A stretch of DNA of 50,506 nt from Paraclostridium benzoelyticum (lineage in GTDB: Bacteria; Bacillota; Clostridia; Peptostreptococcales; Peptostreptococcaceae): the NCBI RefSeq assembly GCF_001006285.1, contig NZ_LBBT01000018.1, positions 1 through 50,506 of the forward strand. The letters are read 5' to 3'. The notes under the pieces were generated by a model. It was not told the DNA's origin and ran no database searches. It saw only the letters and a list, made by a program, of their open reading frames with translations. The first letter of the stretch is position 1. Every line of letters begins with the position of its first letter. Below are positions 33,078 through 40,936 of this stretch, piece by piece. The translations under genes were made by a program, and so were the position numbers.

Positions 33078-33560
33078 CTATATACTAATCTTAACAACTT
33101 TATTCTCTATATAATCTAAAAACTTAATAAAATCGTCTCCTGATATATTAAAGGTTTCCGTATTTATAGCTGGATGAAAATTAAGATTTTGACCATCTAA
33201 TAAATCATTATCTACTATAACTTCTACTACACTATCTTCATCATTTATAATACTAAATGGATTTACACTACCAGGTGTTACCTTCATTAATTCATACAAT
33301 TTTTCAGGTGAATCAAATGAAAGTCTACTACTTCTAATTTGTGATTTTATTTCTTTTAAGTCTACAGCTTTATCGTGTTTTGCTACTACTAAAAAATTAA
33401 TACTTTTATTGGAGTTTTTTAAAAATAAGTTCTTACAATGATGCCCTGGCATGTCCCTTGTAACTGCATAAAATTCATCAGCTGTAAACACTTCATCATG
33501 TTCTAAAATTTTATATTCTATACCGAGCTCATCTAATTTATTATATATTTGTTTTTTCAT
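33078..33560 (-). CDS. YbaK/ProX-type aminoacyl-tRNA editing protein
   Basis: 160 residues, one YbaK/INS-like domain. Diagnostic pieces: the N-terminal YKILEHDEVFTADEF, CKNLFLK near 45, LVVAKHDKAVDLK with the substrate-pocket Lys, LMKVTPGSVNPFSIIND (the GxxSPxG-type loop as TPGSVNPF), and LNFHPAINTETFNIS. The pattern matches the ProX/PrdX branch, which hydrolyses mischarged Ala-tRNA(Pro). Some clostridia carry it with proline reductase genes, but none is seen here. AGGGGGT ribosome site, single gene. Confidence 0.85.
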   Translation of the reverse strand: MKKQIYNKLDELGIEYKILEHDEVFTADEFYAVTRDMPGHHCKNLFLKNSNKSINFLVVAKHDKAVDLKEIKSQIRSSRLSFDSPEKLYELMKVTPGSVNPFSIINDEDSVVEVIVDNDLLDGQNLNFHPAINTETFNISGDDFIKFLDYIENKVVKISI

Positions 33561-33629
33561 AAGTTACCCCCTGCTGCATTTATATAAGTATATTATTACA
33601 TAAATTTTAGTTTATTTAAACGGTATAAA

Positions 33630-34298
33630 TTAATAACATTGAGCTGAAATTAAGTTCACTTGACCATCTCCTCTTACTGTAGCAATTGCAAAAAACTCTA
33701 TCGAGTTTAGTCCATCACAACTACAATGTGGATATATAAAATTTAAATTGTTACTTTTATTACAATCAATTTCATTTTGATTTGTACAAATTGATTCGTT
33801 ATCCATATTTTCTAATTTTGACGTTCCGCATACATTACAATTTGTTAAATCTCTATAACTTGAAATTTTCACTTGCAATCTTAATGTAACCCCAGGTGCT
33901 GGGTTTTCTTTAGTTCCATAATTTTTAGGTTCACTTGCAGTTACATTACAGTCCAAATAATATCCAGGACTTGCAGAAATTATTTTAGGTGAAACAGTTG
34001 CATCTGCTAAATAACTACCCTTTCCATTAAATGTCCCTTTACAACTATATGAGAAGTAAAATATTAAGCTAGCTATAATTTCATCATTTTCATTTCTGAT
34101 AGAATATCCAAACGGACCATACTTTCTATCAACAAACCCCTCCATATCCTCCCAAACAGCATTTTTAGGTAAAACAGATACAGAAACCGAGTTAAAATTC
34201 ACATTAGATTCTATATAACTAAATCCCCAATTATCTTCAATTACATTTGATTCAAATTTTTCACAATGCTTTAATCTTTTATCTTCATATATACTCAA
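33630..34298 (-). CDS. Unknown Cys-containing beta-rich protein
   Basis: 222 residues, not recognised. The text is rich in Ser, Asn, Val, Tyr and beta-strand-like stretches (SVSVSVLPKNAVW, YYLDCNVTASEP, GVTLRLQVKISSY). Eight Cys fall after position 80, several paired (CNVC, CSC), suggesting metal binding or disulfides. There is no signal peptide or membrane helix. The start is a TTG with AAGGAG 11 nt upstream. It is a lone gene between the BMC-operon terminator and the ProX-like gene. A spore- or surface-associated protein would fit, without proof. Confidence 0.55.
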   Translation of the reverse strand: MSIYEDKRLKHCEKFESNVIEDNWGFSYIESNVNFNSVSVSVLPKNAVWEDMEGFVDRKYGPFGYSIRNENDEIIASLIFYFSYSCKGTFNGKGSYLADATVSPKIISASPGYYLDCNVTASEPKNYGTKENPAPGVTLRLQVKISSYRDLTNCNVCGTSKLENMDNESICTNQNEIDCNKSNNLNFIYPHCSCDGLNSIEFFAIATVRGDGQVNLISAQCY

Positions 34299-34410
34299 TT
34301 GATATCATTCTCCTTTATACTATAATGATATAAGGTTTTTCTTAGCCTTATATTATCAATATATGTTGATTACTAGTATAAATTGTCAAAATAGTTATAT
34401 GTTCAAAACA

Positions 34411-34446
34411 AAAAATCCTAACTAATTTTTATAGTTAGGATTTTTT
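34411..34446. terminator. Intrinsic terminator of the microcompartment operon
   Basis: A 13-bp perfect stem AAAAATCCTAACT/AGTTAGGATTTTT with a 9-nt loop and T runs both ways lies 2 bp beyond the stop of the adenine-deaminase-family gene. Confidence 0.88.
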
Positions 34447-34447
34447 A

Positions 34448-36253
34448 CTAATTAACTATTGGACTTAAAACTTCAAAATTATTTACATCTATTAGTCCTT
34501 TATCAGTAATTTTCCATTTAGGGCTTGTGGATAAAGCTAAAAAAGATAAATGCATAAATGGAGCATGTAAATTCCCACCTAAATCTTTACTTACTACATT
34601 TTCTAGTAAATCTATTTTTTCACTTACTTCACTTCCTGTAAGTTCATCTGTAATAAGCCCTCCTACATTTAACCTTAGTTCTTCTAAAACTCGGCCATTA
34701 TTGACAACAGCAATACCTCCGCCCATTTCTATAACTTTATTAACTGCAACTACCATATCATTTATATTAGTTCCAACAACAGTTATATTATGAGTATCAT
34801 GAGCTATACTTTCTGCAAATGCCCCTTTTTTAAGTCCAAATCCATTGACAAAAGCTTTACCTATATTATTGTTTCTCCCATATCTTTCAATACATGCAAT
34901 ATGTAAAATATCATTAGTTGTGTCAGCTTCTACTACATTATCCCTAGTTTTTAACTTAACTTCCATACATTCAGTTAGATTTTGATCAGGTATTGCTTTT
35001 ATGCATCTAGCAACTACTTCTTTTTCATCACTTATAATTCCTATATCTTTTTCATTTATTTGATCTATTTTAATAGAGTTTTTTACACTATCAGGATAGG
35101 TATATTTAGGCAAGTCTATCAATAGTTTTTTATTAGAAGCTACAAGTTCTCCTTCTATAAAAACAGCTTCTATATCCATATCATTCAAATTATTTATTAT
35201 TGCAATATCAGCAACTTTTGATGGAGCTAGTACCCCTCTATCCTCTAAATTAAAGTAAGTTGCAGGATTTATTGTCGCCATTTGTATAGCTTCAACAGGA
35301 TTTATACCCGCTCTTATAGTTCTTTTTATTATTTCATTCATATGCCCTAATTCTTGTAAATCTTTTGCCACCATATCATCTGTAGCTAATATGCATCTTC
35401 TTGAATCCAAATGTTCTTCTGTTATTGCTTTTATACATTCCCCCATATTCTTTTGAGTAGATCCCTCCCTCATGAATACGTAGACCCCTTGTCTTAACTT
35501 TTCTATACATTCGGATTTAGTAGTTGTTTCATGGCAAGAACATTTTCCACCAGTACACACTATATGTGCGGCAAGTTCATTCGAGAACAATTCCGGAGCA
35601 TTACCATCTACTATTTTCCCTATACTTTTAGCATAAGTAGTCGATGCTAATAAATCTGTTATTATTTCCGGAGTATTGTTGTATACATGTTTTGCATTGC
35701 TAAATCCTTGAAGTTCTCCTATACCTATTATGTTTTTATAGTTTAGCAAATCTTCCATATCTTTAGAACTAACATCAACTCCTGCTGTTTCAAGACTAGG
35801 GCAATCTGGAGTTAACGCAGGGACTACAAATCTTACATAGTTTGGAACATAACTTGCTTCATCTGCCATAGCTTTCATTCCAACAGTACCTAAGGCATTT
35901 CCTATTTCATGAGGATCTGCTATCAAAGTTGTGGTTCCTGATGGTATCGAAAGCCTAGAAAACTCAGTAACTGTTAGCATGCTACTTTCAAAATGCATGT
36001 GTGAATCTATAAATCCAGGAGACAAGTACTTACCACGTACATCTACTACTATAGTGTTTTCACCTATTAAATCCTCACAATTTCCCACCATTAATATGTA
36101 TTTCCCATTTATAGCTATATCTCCTGTGTATATCTCTTTAGTCAGTACATTTACAATGTTCCCACCATACAGAACAATATCTGCATGGTGCTTATTACTC
36201 ATAAGTGTATCTATTAACTCCTTGTACTCTATTGCTTGTTTTATATATTTCAA
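34448..36253 (-). CDS. Adenine deaminase-family metal-dependent amidohydrolase
   Basis: 601 residues, close to bacterial adenine deaminases (about 580-590). The N-terminal half is a TIM barrel with HxH metal ligands at 85-87 (SPGFIDSHMHFESS), GTTTLIADPHEIGN, and ILATDDMVAKDL carrying the catalytic Asp. A C-terminal Ade domain includes SIAHDTHNITVVG. Known members convert adenine to hypoxanthine using Fe or Mn. Being the last gene of the BMC operon, it may feed adenine into xanthine breakdown, or act on 4-aminoimidazole, which needs the same chemistry in the proposed pathway. The TTG at 36253 is chosen because GGGAGGA lies just before it, although an earlier in-frame TTG exists at 36268. Confidence 0.88.
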   Translation of the reverse strand: MKYIKQAIEYKELIDTLMSNKHHADIVLYGGNIVNVLTKEIYTGDIAINGKYILMVGNCEDLIGENTIVVDVRGKYLSPGFIDSHMHFESSMLTVTEFSRLSIPSGTTTLIADPHEIGNALGTVGMKAMADEASYVPNYVRFVVPALTPDCPSLETAGVDVSSKDMEDLLNYKNIIGIGELQGFSNAKHVYNNTPEIITDLLASTTYAKSIGKIVDGNAPELFSNELAAHIVCTGGKCSCHETTTKSECIEKLRQGVYVFMREGSTQKNMGECIKAITEEHLDSRRCILATDDMVAKDLQELGHMNEIIKRTIRAGINPVEAIQMATINPATYFNLEDRGVLAPSKVADIAIINNLNDMDIEAVFIEGELVASNKKLLIDLPKYTYPDSVKNSIKIDQINEKDIGIISDEKEVVARCIKAIPDQNLTECMEVKLKTRDNVVEADTTNDILHIACIERYGRNNNIGKAFVNGFGLKKGAFAESIAHDTHNITVVGTNINDMVVAVNKVIEMGGGIAVVNNGRVLEELRLNVGGLITDELTGSEVSEKIDLLENVVSKDLGGNLHAPFMHLSFLALSTSPKWKITDKGLIDVNNFEVLSPIVN

Positions 36254-36255
36254 TT

Positions 36256-36528
36256 TTAATCCTCCCAAACATCTATATTATCCACTATCCCTATAATAGC
36301 TGCATTTATTGATGATTGTAGTTTTTTGGTTGCATTTCTAGCCGCTGTACCTTCTGTATATATTACAAGTTCTCCAATTCCAGCTCCTACTGTATCTACA
36401 GCTATTAGTGGTTTACCATCTATTTCATTTTTTAAGTTCAATGGTTGAGTTATCATTAATTTGCTTCCAATCAACGAATCGTCTTTTTTAGTCGCAACTA
36501 CCGTTCCTATAACTTTTCCTATTTGCAT
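36256..36528 (-). CDS. BMC-P pentameric shell (vertex) protein, EutN/CcmL family
   Basis: 90 residues, standard for the family. Starts MQIGKVIGTVVATKKDDSL and contains LMITQPLN, then LIAVDTVGAGIGELVIYTEGTAAR, the usual EutN/CcmL core where GxGxxVL(I) leads to G-S/T-AAR. Five copies cap the vertices of the polyhedral shell. It lies 2 bp from the neighbour before it, with an AGGGGGA ribosome site. It is the only pentamer gene in the locus. Confidence 0.95.
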   Translation of the reverse strand: MQIGKVIGTVVATKKDDSLIGSKLMITQPLNLKNEIDGKPLIAVDTVGAGIGELVIYTEGTAARNATKKLQSSINAAIIGIVDNIDVWED

Positions 36529-36530
36529 GT

Positions 36531-36923
36531 TTATCCCCCTATTTCAATTTTTATTTTCTTTTGTTTTATATAATCTTTTGCCATTGGAGTTATTATCGTA
36601 TTCTTTGATATGCTTATAGTTCCTTCATTTAAATTCATAATATCATTTAATGTTATTATTTCCTTCCTTACTTCATCTTTATTATTTTTATGATTAATTG
36701 TTTCATTTTTATATTTAGTATGATTGTTATTTAAGAGATCAAGAATTTCTTTTATATTCTTGTGATTTGTAGGTATCATTACATATGAATTGTCTTCTAT
36801 AGAATTAAATTTATTATTTGATATAATAGTTTTACAATTACTAGATTCTTTTTTATTATCTTTTTTTATATTTTTACTTATTTTATTCAGTATATTTTTT
36901 GTAAAATCAATTTTTTCTTTCAT
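36531..36923 (-). CDS. Lys/Asn-rich BMC-associated protein with EutQ/EutT-like C-terminal segment
   Basis: 130 residues. Residues 1-95 are low complexity, very rich in Lys, Asn, Ile and Glu, with an amphipathic N-terminal helix (FTKNILNKISKNIK). The last 25 read ISKNTIITPMAKDYIKQKK and KIEIGG, resembling the ITPxAxDYxxxxxIxI segment seen in several BMC-associated proteins such as EutQ/EutT-like ones. No enzyme domain is visible. Position between shell genes, 4 nt after a BMC-H stop with little ribosome site, indicates coupled translation. I infer an assembly, tether or cargo-adaptor role. Confidence 0.65.
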   Translation of the reverse strand: MKEKIDFTKNILNKISKNIKKDNKKESSNCKTIISNNKFNSIEDNSYVMIPTNHKNIKEILDLLNNNHTKYKNETINHKNNKDEVRKEIITLNDIMNLNEGTISISKNTIITPMAKDYIKQKKIKIEIGG

Positions 36924-36927
36924 CTAT

Positions 36928-37203
36928 TTAATCTCTGCTTAAAATTACTCTTTCAACTTCTGAGTGTGGTCTTGGGATAACATGTACTGAGTGAAGTTCA
37001 CCTACATTTCTTGCTGCTTCTGCTCCAGCATCTACAGCAGCTTTAACTGCACCTACATCTCCACTTACCATAACAGTTACTAGTCCAAATCCTATTTTTT
37101 CATATCCCATTAAAGTTACATTAGCTGATTTAACCATAGCATCTGCAGCTTCTACTGCACCTACCAAACCTTTAGTTTCTATCATTCCTAGCGCTTGACC
37201 CAT
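36928..37203 (-). CDS. BMC-H hexameric shell protein (1)
   Basis: 91 residues, one BMC domain. Begins [22 protein letters not shown], with [18 protein letters not shown] as the pore-flanking helix and [13 protein letters not shown] near the end, all canonical for PduA/EutM/CcmK-type hexamers. Forms the flat facets of the shell with small central pores. GGGAGGA ribosome site. Adjacent to a second BMC-H gene. Confidence 0.97.
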   Translation of the reverse strand: MGQALGMIETKGLVGAVEAADAMVKSANVTLMGYEKIGFGLVTVMVSGDVGAVKAAVDAGAEAARNVGELHSVHVIPRPHSEVERVILSRD

Positions 37204-37221
37204 AATAAATTCCTCCCGTTA

Positions 37222-37572
37222 TCAATTATTTGCTTCACTTTTATTTTCTATTACTTTTTTATTAATATTTTTTACTTTAAGATTTTTTTCAAATTCTTTG
37301 ATTAAAACATCAATTTCTTCATGAGGTCTAGCTATCGTTTTACTTGAAACAATTTTTCCAACTTTGTTTCCTGCCTCAACACCAGCATCGATAGCAGCAT
37401 TTACTGCTGCAACCTCCCCAGCTATATGTATAGTTACACTAACCGCTTTTTCAACACCTATTACTTTATCATATCCTACTAGCGTAATATCCGCTGCTTT
37501 ACTTGCAGCATCAAGAGCTGCTATCGCTGTAGTAAGTCCTACAGCTTCAATCATCCCTAGGGCTTTTCTCAT
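37222..37572 (-). CDS. BMC-H hexameric shell protein (2) with C-terminal tail
   Basis: 116 residues. The BMC domain (1-92) starts RKALGMIEAVGLTTAIAALDAA and includes HIAGEVAAVNAAIDAGVEAG and TIARPHEEIDVL. About 24 extra residues follow, Lys/Asn-rich, helical and basic (KNLKVKNINKKVIENKSEA). Such tails on BMC-H proteins can face the lumen or cytosol and bind cargo or cytoskeletal partners. Composition of the tail resembles that of the two small Lys/Asn-rich proteins next door. GGGGGGA ribosome site. Confidence 0.95.
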   Translation of the reverse strand: MRKALGMIEAVGLTTAIAALDAASKAADITLVGYDKVIGVEKAVSVTIHIAGEVAAVNAAIDAGVEAGNKVGKIVSSKTIARPHEEIDVLIKEFEKNLKVKNINKKVIENKSEANN

Positions 37573-37583
37573 ATTATCCCCCC

Positions 37584-37895
37584 TTATTTAGCTAAATCTT
37601 TTAAGCTAATCATGTTTTTACATTTATTATTTGTATGTATATTTTTATCTACAACTATATTGTGATTTAAATCTTTTAATGATTTAAATTTCATTTCTTT
37701 ATTTATATGCTTTTCATTATTAAGATTATTTAAATTATTTTTTTTACTATTCTTGTATAATATACTTTTTAAAATTTCTACTTCTTTACAATTTATATTT
37801 TCAATTTTTTTATTTTCTTCTTTTTTACATATTTTTTTATTAAGTGCTTTATTTGATATATTCTTCATAACAACTTTTGTCAATAAATCTGCCAC
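37584..37895 (-). CDS. Lys/Asn-rich small protein within the shell gene cluster
   Basis: 103 residues, not recognised. The N-terminus ADLLTKVVMKNISNKAL has hydrophobic spacing like BMC encapsulation peptides. The rest is low complexity and about half Lys, Asn and Ile. A short motif recurs: FKSLKDL in the middle and ISLKDLAK at the very end. The start is a GTG with AGGTGG upstream. It lies between two BMC-H genes with gaps of about 11 bp, so it is co-expressed with the shell. Probable role: scaffold or cargo linker. Confidence 0.6.
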   Translation of the reverse strand: MADLLTKVVMKNISNKALNKKICKKEENKKIENINCKEVEILKSILYKNSKKNNLNNLNNEKHINKEMKFKSLKDLNHNIVVDKNIHTNNKCKNMISLKDLAK

Positions 37896-37906
37896 TTAAC
37901 CACCAC

Positions 37907-38167
37907 CTATAAAATTTTACTTACTTCATCATGAGGTCTAGCTATTACATTAGTGGATATTATTTCCGCTAATCTTCCTGCACTTTCTTCTCCATTTTCA
38001 ACAGCTGCTTTAACAGCTGCTACATCTCCTTTTATAATTGCTGCCACTATTCCTGAGCCCACCAAATCTATATCAACTAACTCTACATCTGCTGATTTTA
38101 ACATTGTGTCCGCAGCTTGAATTGCACCTATTAAGCTTTTTACTTCTACTATTCCTAGTGCTTTCAA
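37907..38167 (-). CDS. BMC-H hexameric shell protein (3)
   Basis: 86 residues, minimal BMC domain: KALGIVEVKSLIGAIQAADTM, IIKGDVAAVKAAVENGEES and NVIARPHDEVSKIL. First shell gene after the decarboxylase in transcription order. The start codon is TTG, placed 8 nt after AAAGGGGTG; an out-of-frame ATG overlaps the spacer. A weaker start might keep the dose of this shell protein below that of the other two hexamers. Confidence 0.96.
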   Translation of the reverse strand: MKALGIVEVKSLIGAIQAADTMLKSADVELVDIDLVGSGIVAAIIKGDVAAVKAAVENGEESAGRLAEIISTNVIARPHDEVSKIL

Positions 38168-38194
38168 TCATACTCACCCCTTTAACATAAGAAG

Positions 38195-39535
38195 TTAAAA
38201 ATAATCATCTATGTTTATATTTTCATAACCTGGTATTATAGCTCTATTAAACAATTCATTGTCCAAAGGCTTTGTTGCATCAATCCCCATTTTATCGCTA
38301 AGGCCTTTATTTACATGAGAGGCTTCTAATGGACTTCCCAGTGCATTAGGTATTATAATTACATCCTCACTTGCTTGCACTCTTGAAGCTATTGCAAATT
38401 CTACATCTTTATAGTTATAGATATCTACATCATCATCAACTATTACAACATGTTTTAAGTCTTTACTACTTCCAAGTGCTGTCAGTATGGAACTTTTTCC
38501 ATCTCCTTCATTTTTCTTGTTTATCTTTACAACTCCATGAAGTCTACATCCTCCGCCTATCGTTACATTAACATCTATTACATCCACTATATTTTTTAAA
38601 GCACTATATATTTCAACCTCTCTTATAAGACCATTTGATAAATGTTCTTCCCTTGAAGGAAATGCATGTTGAAAAATTGGATTATCTCTATGCATTATAG
38701 TTTTAACGTCTATAGTTGGATGATTTGATACTTCACCATAATATCCCATAAGTTCCCCGAAAGGCCCTTCTTTTATTTTTTTATTTGGATTTAAATACCC
38801 CTCGATTACAATTTCACAAAATGCTGGAACTAATATATCTACACTACTACACTTTATAACTTCAAGTGGTTCATTTTTTAAAGAACTATAAACCTCATAC
38901 TTATCTAGCCCATATTTTGAAGAACTAATTTGAGATGCTATCAAAAATTCTGCATCATATCCTAAAACTATTGCACACTCTAGCTTTTCATTATTTAATT
39001 CAGCTTTTTTAATTATCTTATTCAAATGAGGAGAAGCTCCAGATACTAAAGCACTTATATTATCTTTATCATTTATTTGGAATCTTCTAACTGCCATATG
39101 TGTGTCATCAGTTTCTGGATCTTTTATTATTAGCATCCCTGCTGTTATAAAATTTGATGAATCTTTTTCATGAGATGTAGGAATCGGAAATAATTTATTT
39201 ATATCTATATTTTTAGTTATAACATTTTGAGCAATAGGTCCACTTTTAACTTCTTTATAGGATTTTGGATTTGCTATAGCATCCATAAATTTATAAATTC
39301 TATTTTCTTCATTTACATCCATTAAATCATTAAATATTTTTCTATTTCCGTATACTCCACCAACTAAATCTATATCATAATTTTTTATATTCTTAAAAAC
39401 TATAGGTACTTCATTATCAAAATACCTAAGTACAGCTCCTAATTCAAATTCTTTATCAACTCTCTTTTTGCAAGTTTTTAGATATCCTGATTTTTCTAAT
39501 TTATCTAAAGTAAATCTAAGCATTTGGCTCTCCAT
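38195..39535 (-). CDS. UbiD-family prenylated-FMN decarboxylase
   Basis: 446 residues. UbiD family features: AVRRFQI near 179 (prFMN/metal-binding Arg), CAIVLGYDAEF, the catalytic-region block IKEGPFGELMGYYGE near 255-269 with its conserved Glu pair, and FPSREEHLSNGL. These enzymes decarboxylate or carboxylate aromatic and alpha,beta-unsaturated acids with the cofactor made by UbiX. It is encoded 1 bp after the ubiX-like gene. In this locus the best substrate is 4-amino-5-imidazolecarboxylate, giving 4-aminoimidazole. That assignment is inference from pathway logic. Confidence 0.88.
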   Translation of the reverse strand: MESQMLRFTLDKLEKSGYLKTCKKRVDKEFELGAVLRYFDNEVPIVFKNIKNYDIDLVGGVYGNRKIFNDLMDVNEENRIYKFMDAIANPKSYKEVKSGPIAQNVITKNIDINKLFPIPTSHEKDSSNFITAGMLIIKDPETDDTHMAVRRFQINDKDNISALVSGASPHLNKIIKKAELNNEKLECAIVLGYDAEFLIASQISSSKYGLDKYEVYSSLKNEPLEVIKCSSVDILVPAFCEIVIEGYLNPNKKIKEGPFGELMGYYGEVSNHPTIDVKTIMHRDNPIFQHAFPSREEHLSNGLIREVEIYSALKNIVDVIDVNVTIGGGCRLHGVVKINKKNEGDGKSSILTALGSSKDLKHVVIVDDDVDIYNYKDVEFAIASRVQASEDVIIIPNALGSPLEASHVNKGLSDKMGIDATKPLDNELFNRAIIPGYENINIDDYF

Positions 39536-39536
39536 G

Positions 39537-40091
39537 TTATTCCCCCCATCTCTTAAGTAAGTTATGTTCTATATCAAATTGATCTAGACACCTTCCTATA
39601 ATCGATGTAACAATATCACTTATATCCTGAGGATGATTATAAAATCCTGGAGTAGGAGGCATAATAGTAACCCCTATATTAGAAAGCTTTAGCATATTTT
39701 CAAGATGAATAGAACTTAAAGGAGTTTCTCTAGGAAGTAATACTAATTTTCTTCTATCTTTAATGCATACATCAGCACATCTAGTTAATAAAGATTCGCT
39801 AAATCCATGAGCAACTGAAGCTAATGTCTTCATAGAACACGGAACAATTATCATACCATCTGTTTTAAATGACCCACTCGCTATCGGTGCTGCTAAATCA
39901 TAATTTTCATAATAAAAGTCAGCCATTTTTTTAAGCTCGTCTAAACTTACACCACACTCATGCTCAACAACATATTCCCCCATATTAGAAACTACCAAGT
40001 GACTCTCCACACCAAGTTCTCTTAATGCTTGTAAAATTCCTAAAGCATAAATTGCTCCACTACCACCTGAAATTCCAACAACAATTTTCAT
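39537..40091 (-). CDS. UbiX-family flavin prenyltransferase
   Basis: 184 residues. GISGGSGAIYALG (FMN-binding), the middle segment IVPCSMKTLASVAHGFSES, RKLVLLPRETPLSSIHLENM and GVTIMPPTPGFYNHP are all signature UbiX text. It prenylates FMN to make prFMN, the cofactor of the neighbouring UbiD-type enzyme. The ATG at 40091 follows AAGGGGA; an upstream GTG at 40106 contains that site and is rejected. Preceded by a 130-nt palindrome. Confidence 0.92.
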   Translation of the reverse strand: MKIVVGISGGSGAIYALGILQALRELGVESHLVVSNMGEYVVEHECGVSLDELKKMADFYYENYDLAAPIASGSFKTDGMIIVPCSMKTLASVAHGFSESLLTRCADVCIKDRRKLVLLPRETPLSSIHLENMLKLSNIGVTIMPPTPGFYNHPQDISDIVTSIIGRCLDQFDIEHNLLKRWGE

Positions 40092-40138
40092 AAAATCCCC
40101 TTCCACTTCCTATCTTTTTCTCTCATACATAAAGTTAT

Positions 40139-40268
40139 ATAGTTTTGATATTCTGTATGGCTTGAGTTGATATTTGGGTATGTAGCGACATTTACAAGCA
40201 TCTTCCCAGCTTGTATGGAGCAAATACCAAATATCATCGACAAGCCTAAACCAGAATATCAAAACTAT
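40139..40268. repeat. Long intercistronic palindrome (about 130 nt)
   Basis: Arms AGTTTTGATATTCTG (40141-40155) and CAGAATATCAAAACT (40252-40266) are perfectly complementary. Inner pairs GGCTTG/CAAGCC, GATATTTGG/CCAAATATC and GTAT/ATAC continue the hairpin. It fills most of the gap between the isochorismatase-family and ubiX-like genes. No T run on the operon strand, so it is more likely an mRNA-stability or MITE-like element than a terminator. Confidence 0.8.
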
Positions 40269-40273
40269 TTAAA

Positions 40274-40885
40274 CTACTCTACTTTGTTTTCTGTATCTCC
40301 ACCTCCAACCCAAGGGTCTAAGTTTTTTTCCCATGCATCTATATACTCATCAATAGTCATAACTTTTGTAAATATGCTTAAATCCCTAAGCCCTGCTTCA
40401 TGCATTTCATCATTTTTAGAATGAACTCCATCACTTAAAGTTATAACTTTATACGCATTATATAATGCATCACTAGCAGTACTTCTAACACATACATTAG
40501 TCCATACTCCAGTAACAACTACAGTATCTATATTTTCTTCTCTTAAATATAAATCTAGATCAGTATGTGCAAATCCACTATGTCTTCTCTTTGGAACTAT
40601 ATACTCTTCACCTTGTGGATAAAGTTCTTTTATGAAATCAGAACCCCAAGTTCCTTTAACTGCATGAACTGGTCTAACTCTAAAATCAGCATCATTTTTC
40701 CTATGAGCTTCTTGTATATGAACTAATTGGACATCGTCTAATCCTCTAGCATTTCTTTCTCTAACCCAAGCAAAAAGTTTTTGAAGGTCAGGTATTATTT
40801 TTTCTCCTCCCGGACATCTTAATGGAGCTTTCTCTCCCACAAAATCATTTAACATATCTATAACTAAAATTGCATGTCTTTTCAT
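40274..40885 (-). CDS. Isochorismatase-family (cysteine hydrolase) amidase
   Basis: 203 residues. The catalytic triad is visible: D10 in VIDMLNDF, K99 in YIVPKRRHSGF and C132 in VWTNVCVRSTASDA, with the typical cis-peptide VT-G before it. Relatives include N-carbamoylsarcosine amidase, RutB ureidoacrylate hydrolase and nicotinamidase. In this operon, hydrolysis of the ureido group of 4-ureido-5-imidazolecarboxylate to the amine, CO2 and ammonia is the natural role; this is inference. AGGAGGGGGA ribosome site. The gene is bracketed by two large palindromes. Confidence 0.88.
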   Translation of the reverse strand: MKRHAILVIDMLNDFVGEKAPLRCPGGEKIIPDLQKLFAWVRERNARGLDDVQLVHIQEAHRKNDADFRVRPVHAVKGTWGSDFIKELYPQGEEYIVPKRRHSGFAHTDLDLYLREENIDTVVVTGVWTNVCVRSTASDALYNAYKVITLSDGVHSKNDEMHEAGLRDLSIFTKVMTIDEYIDAWEKNLDPWVGGGDTENKVE

Positions 40886-40936
40886 AATAAATCCCCCTCC
40901 TATTTTCTTTCCTCACCGAAAAAATTAAGTTTCTAA

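Noticed and set aside
36256-38167. BMC locus as ethanolamine, propanediol or glycyl-radical type
   Set aside because: No aldehyde dehydrogenase, phosphotransacylase, alcohol dehydrogenase, lyase or glycyl-radical enzyme accompanies the shell genes.
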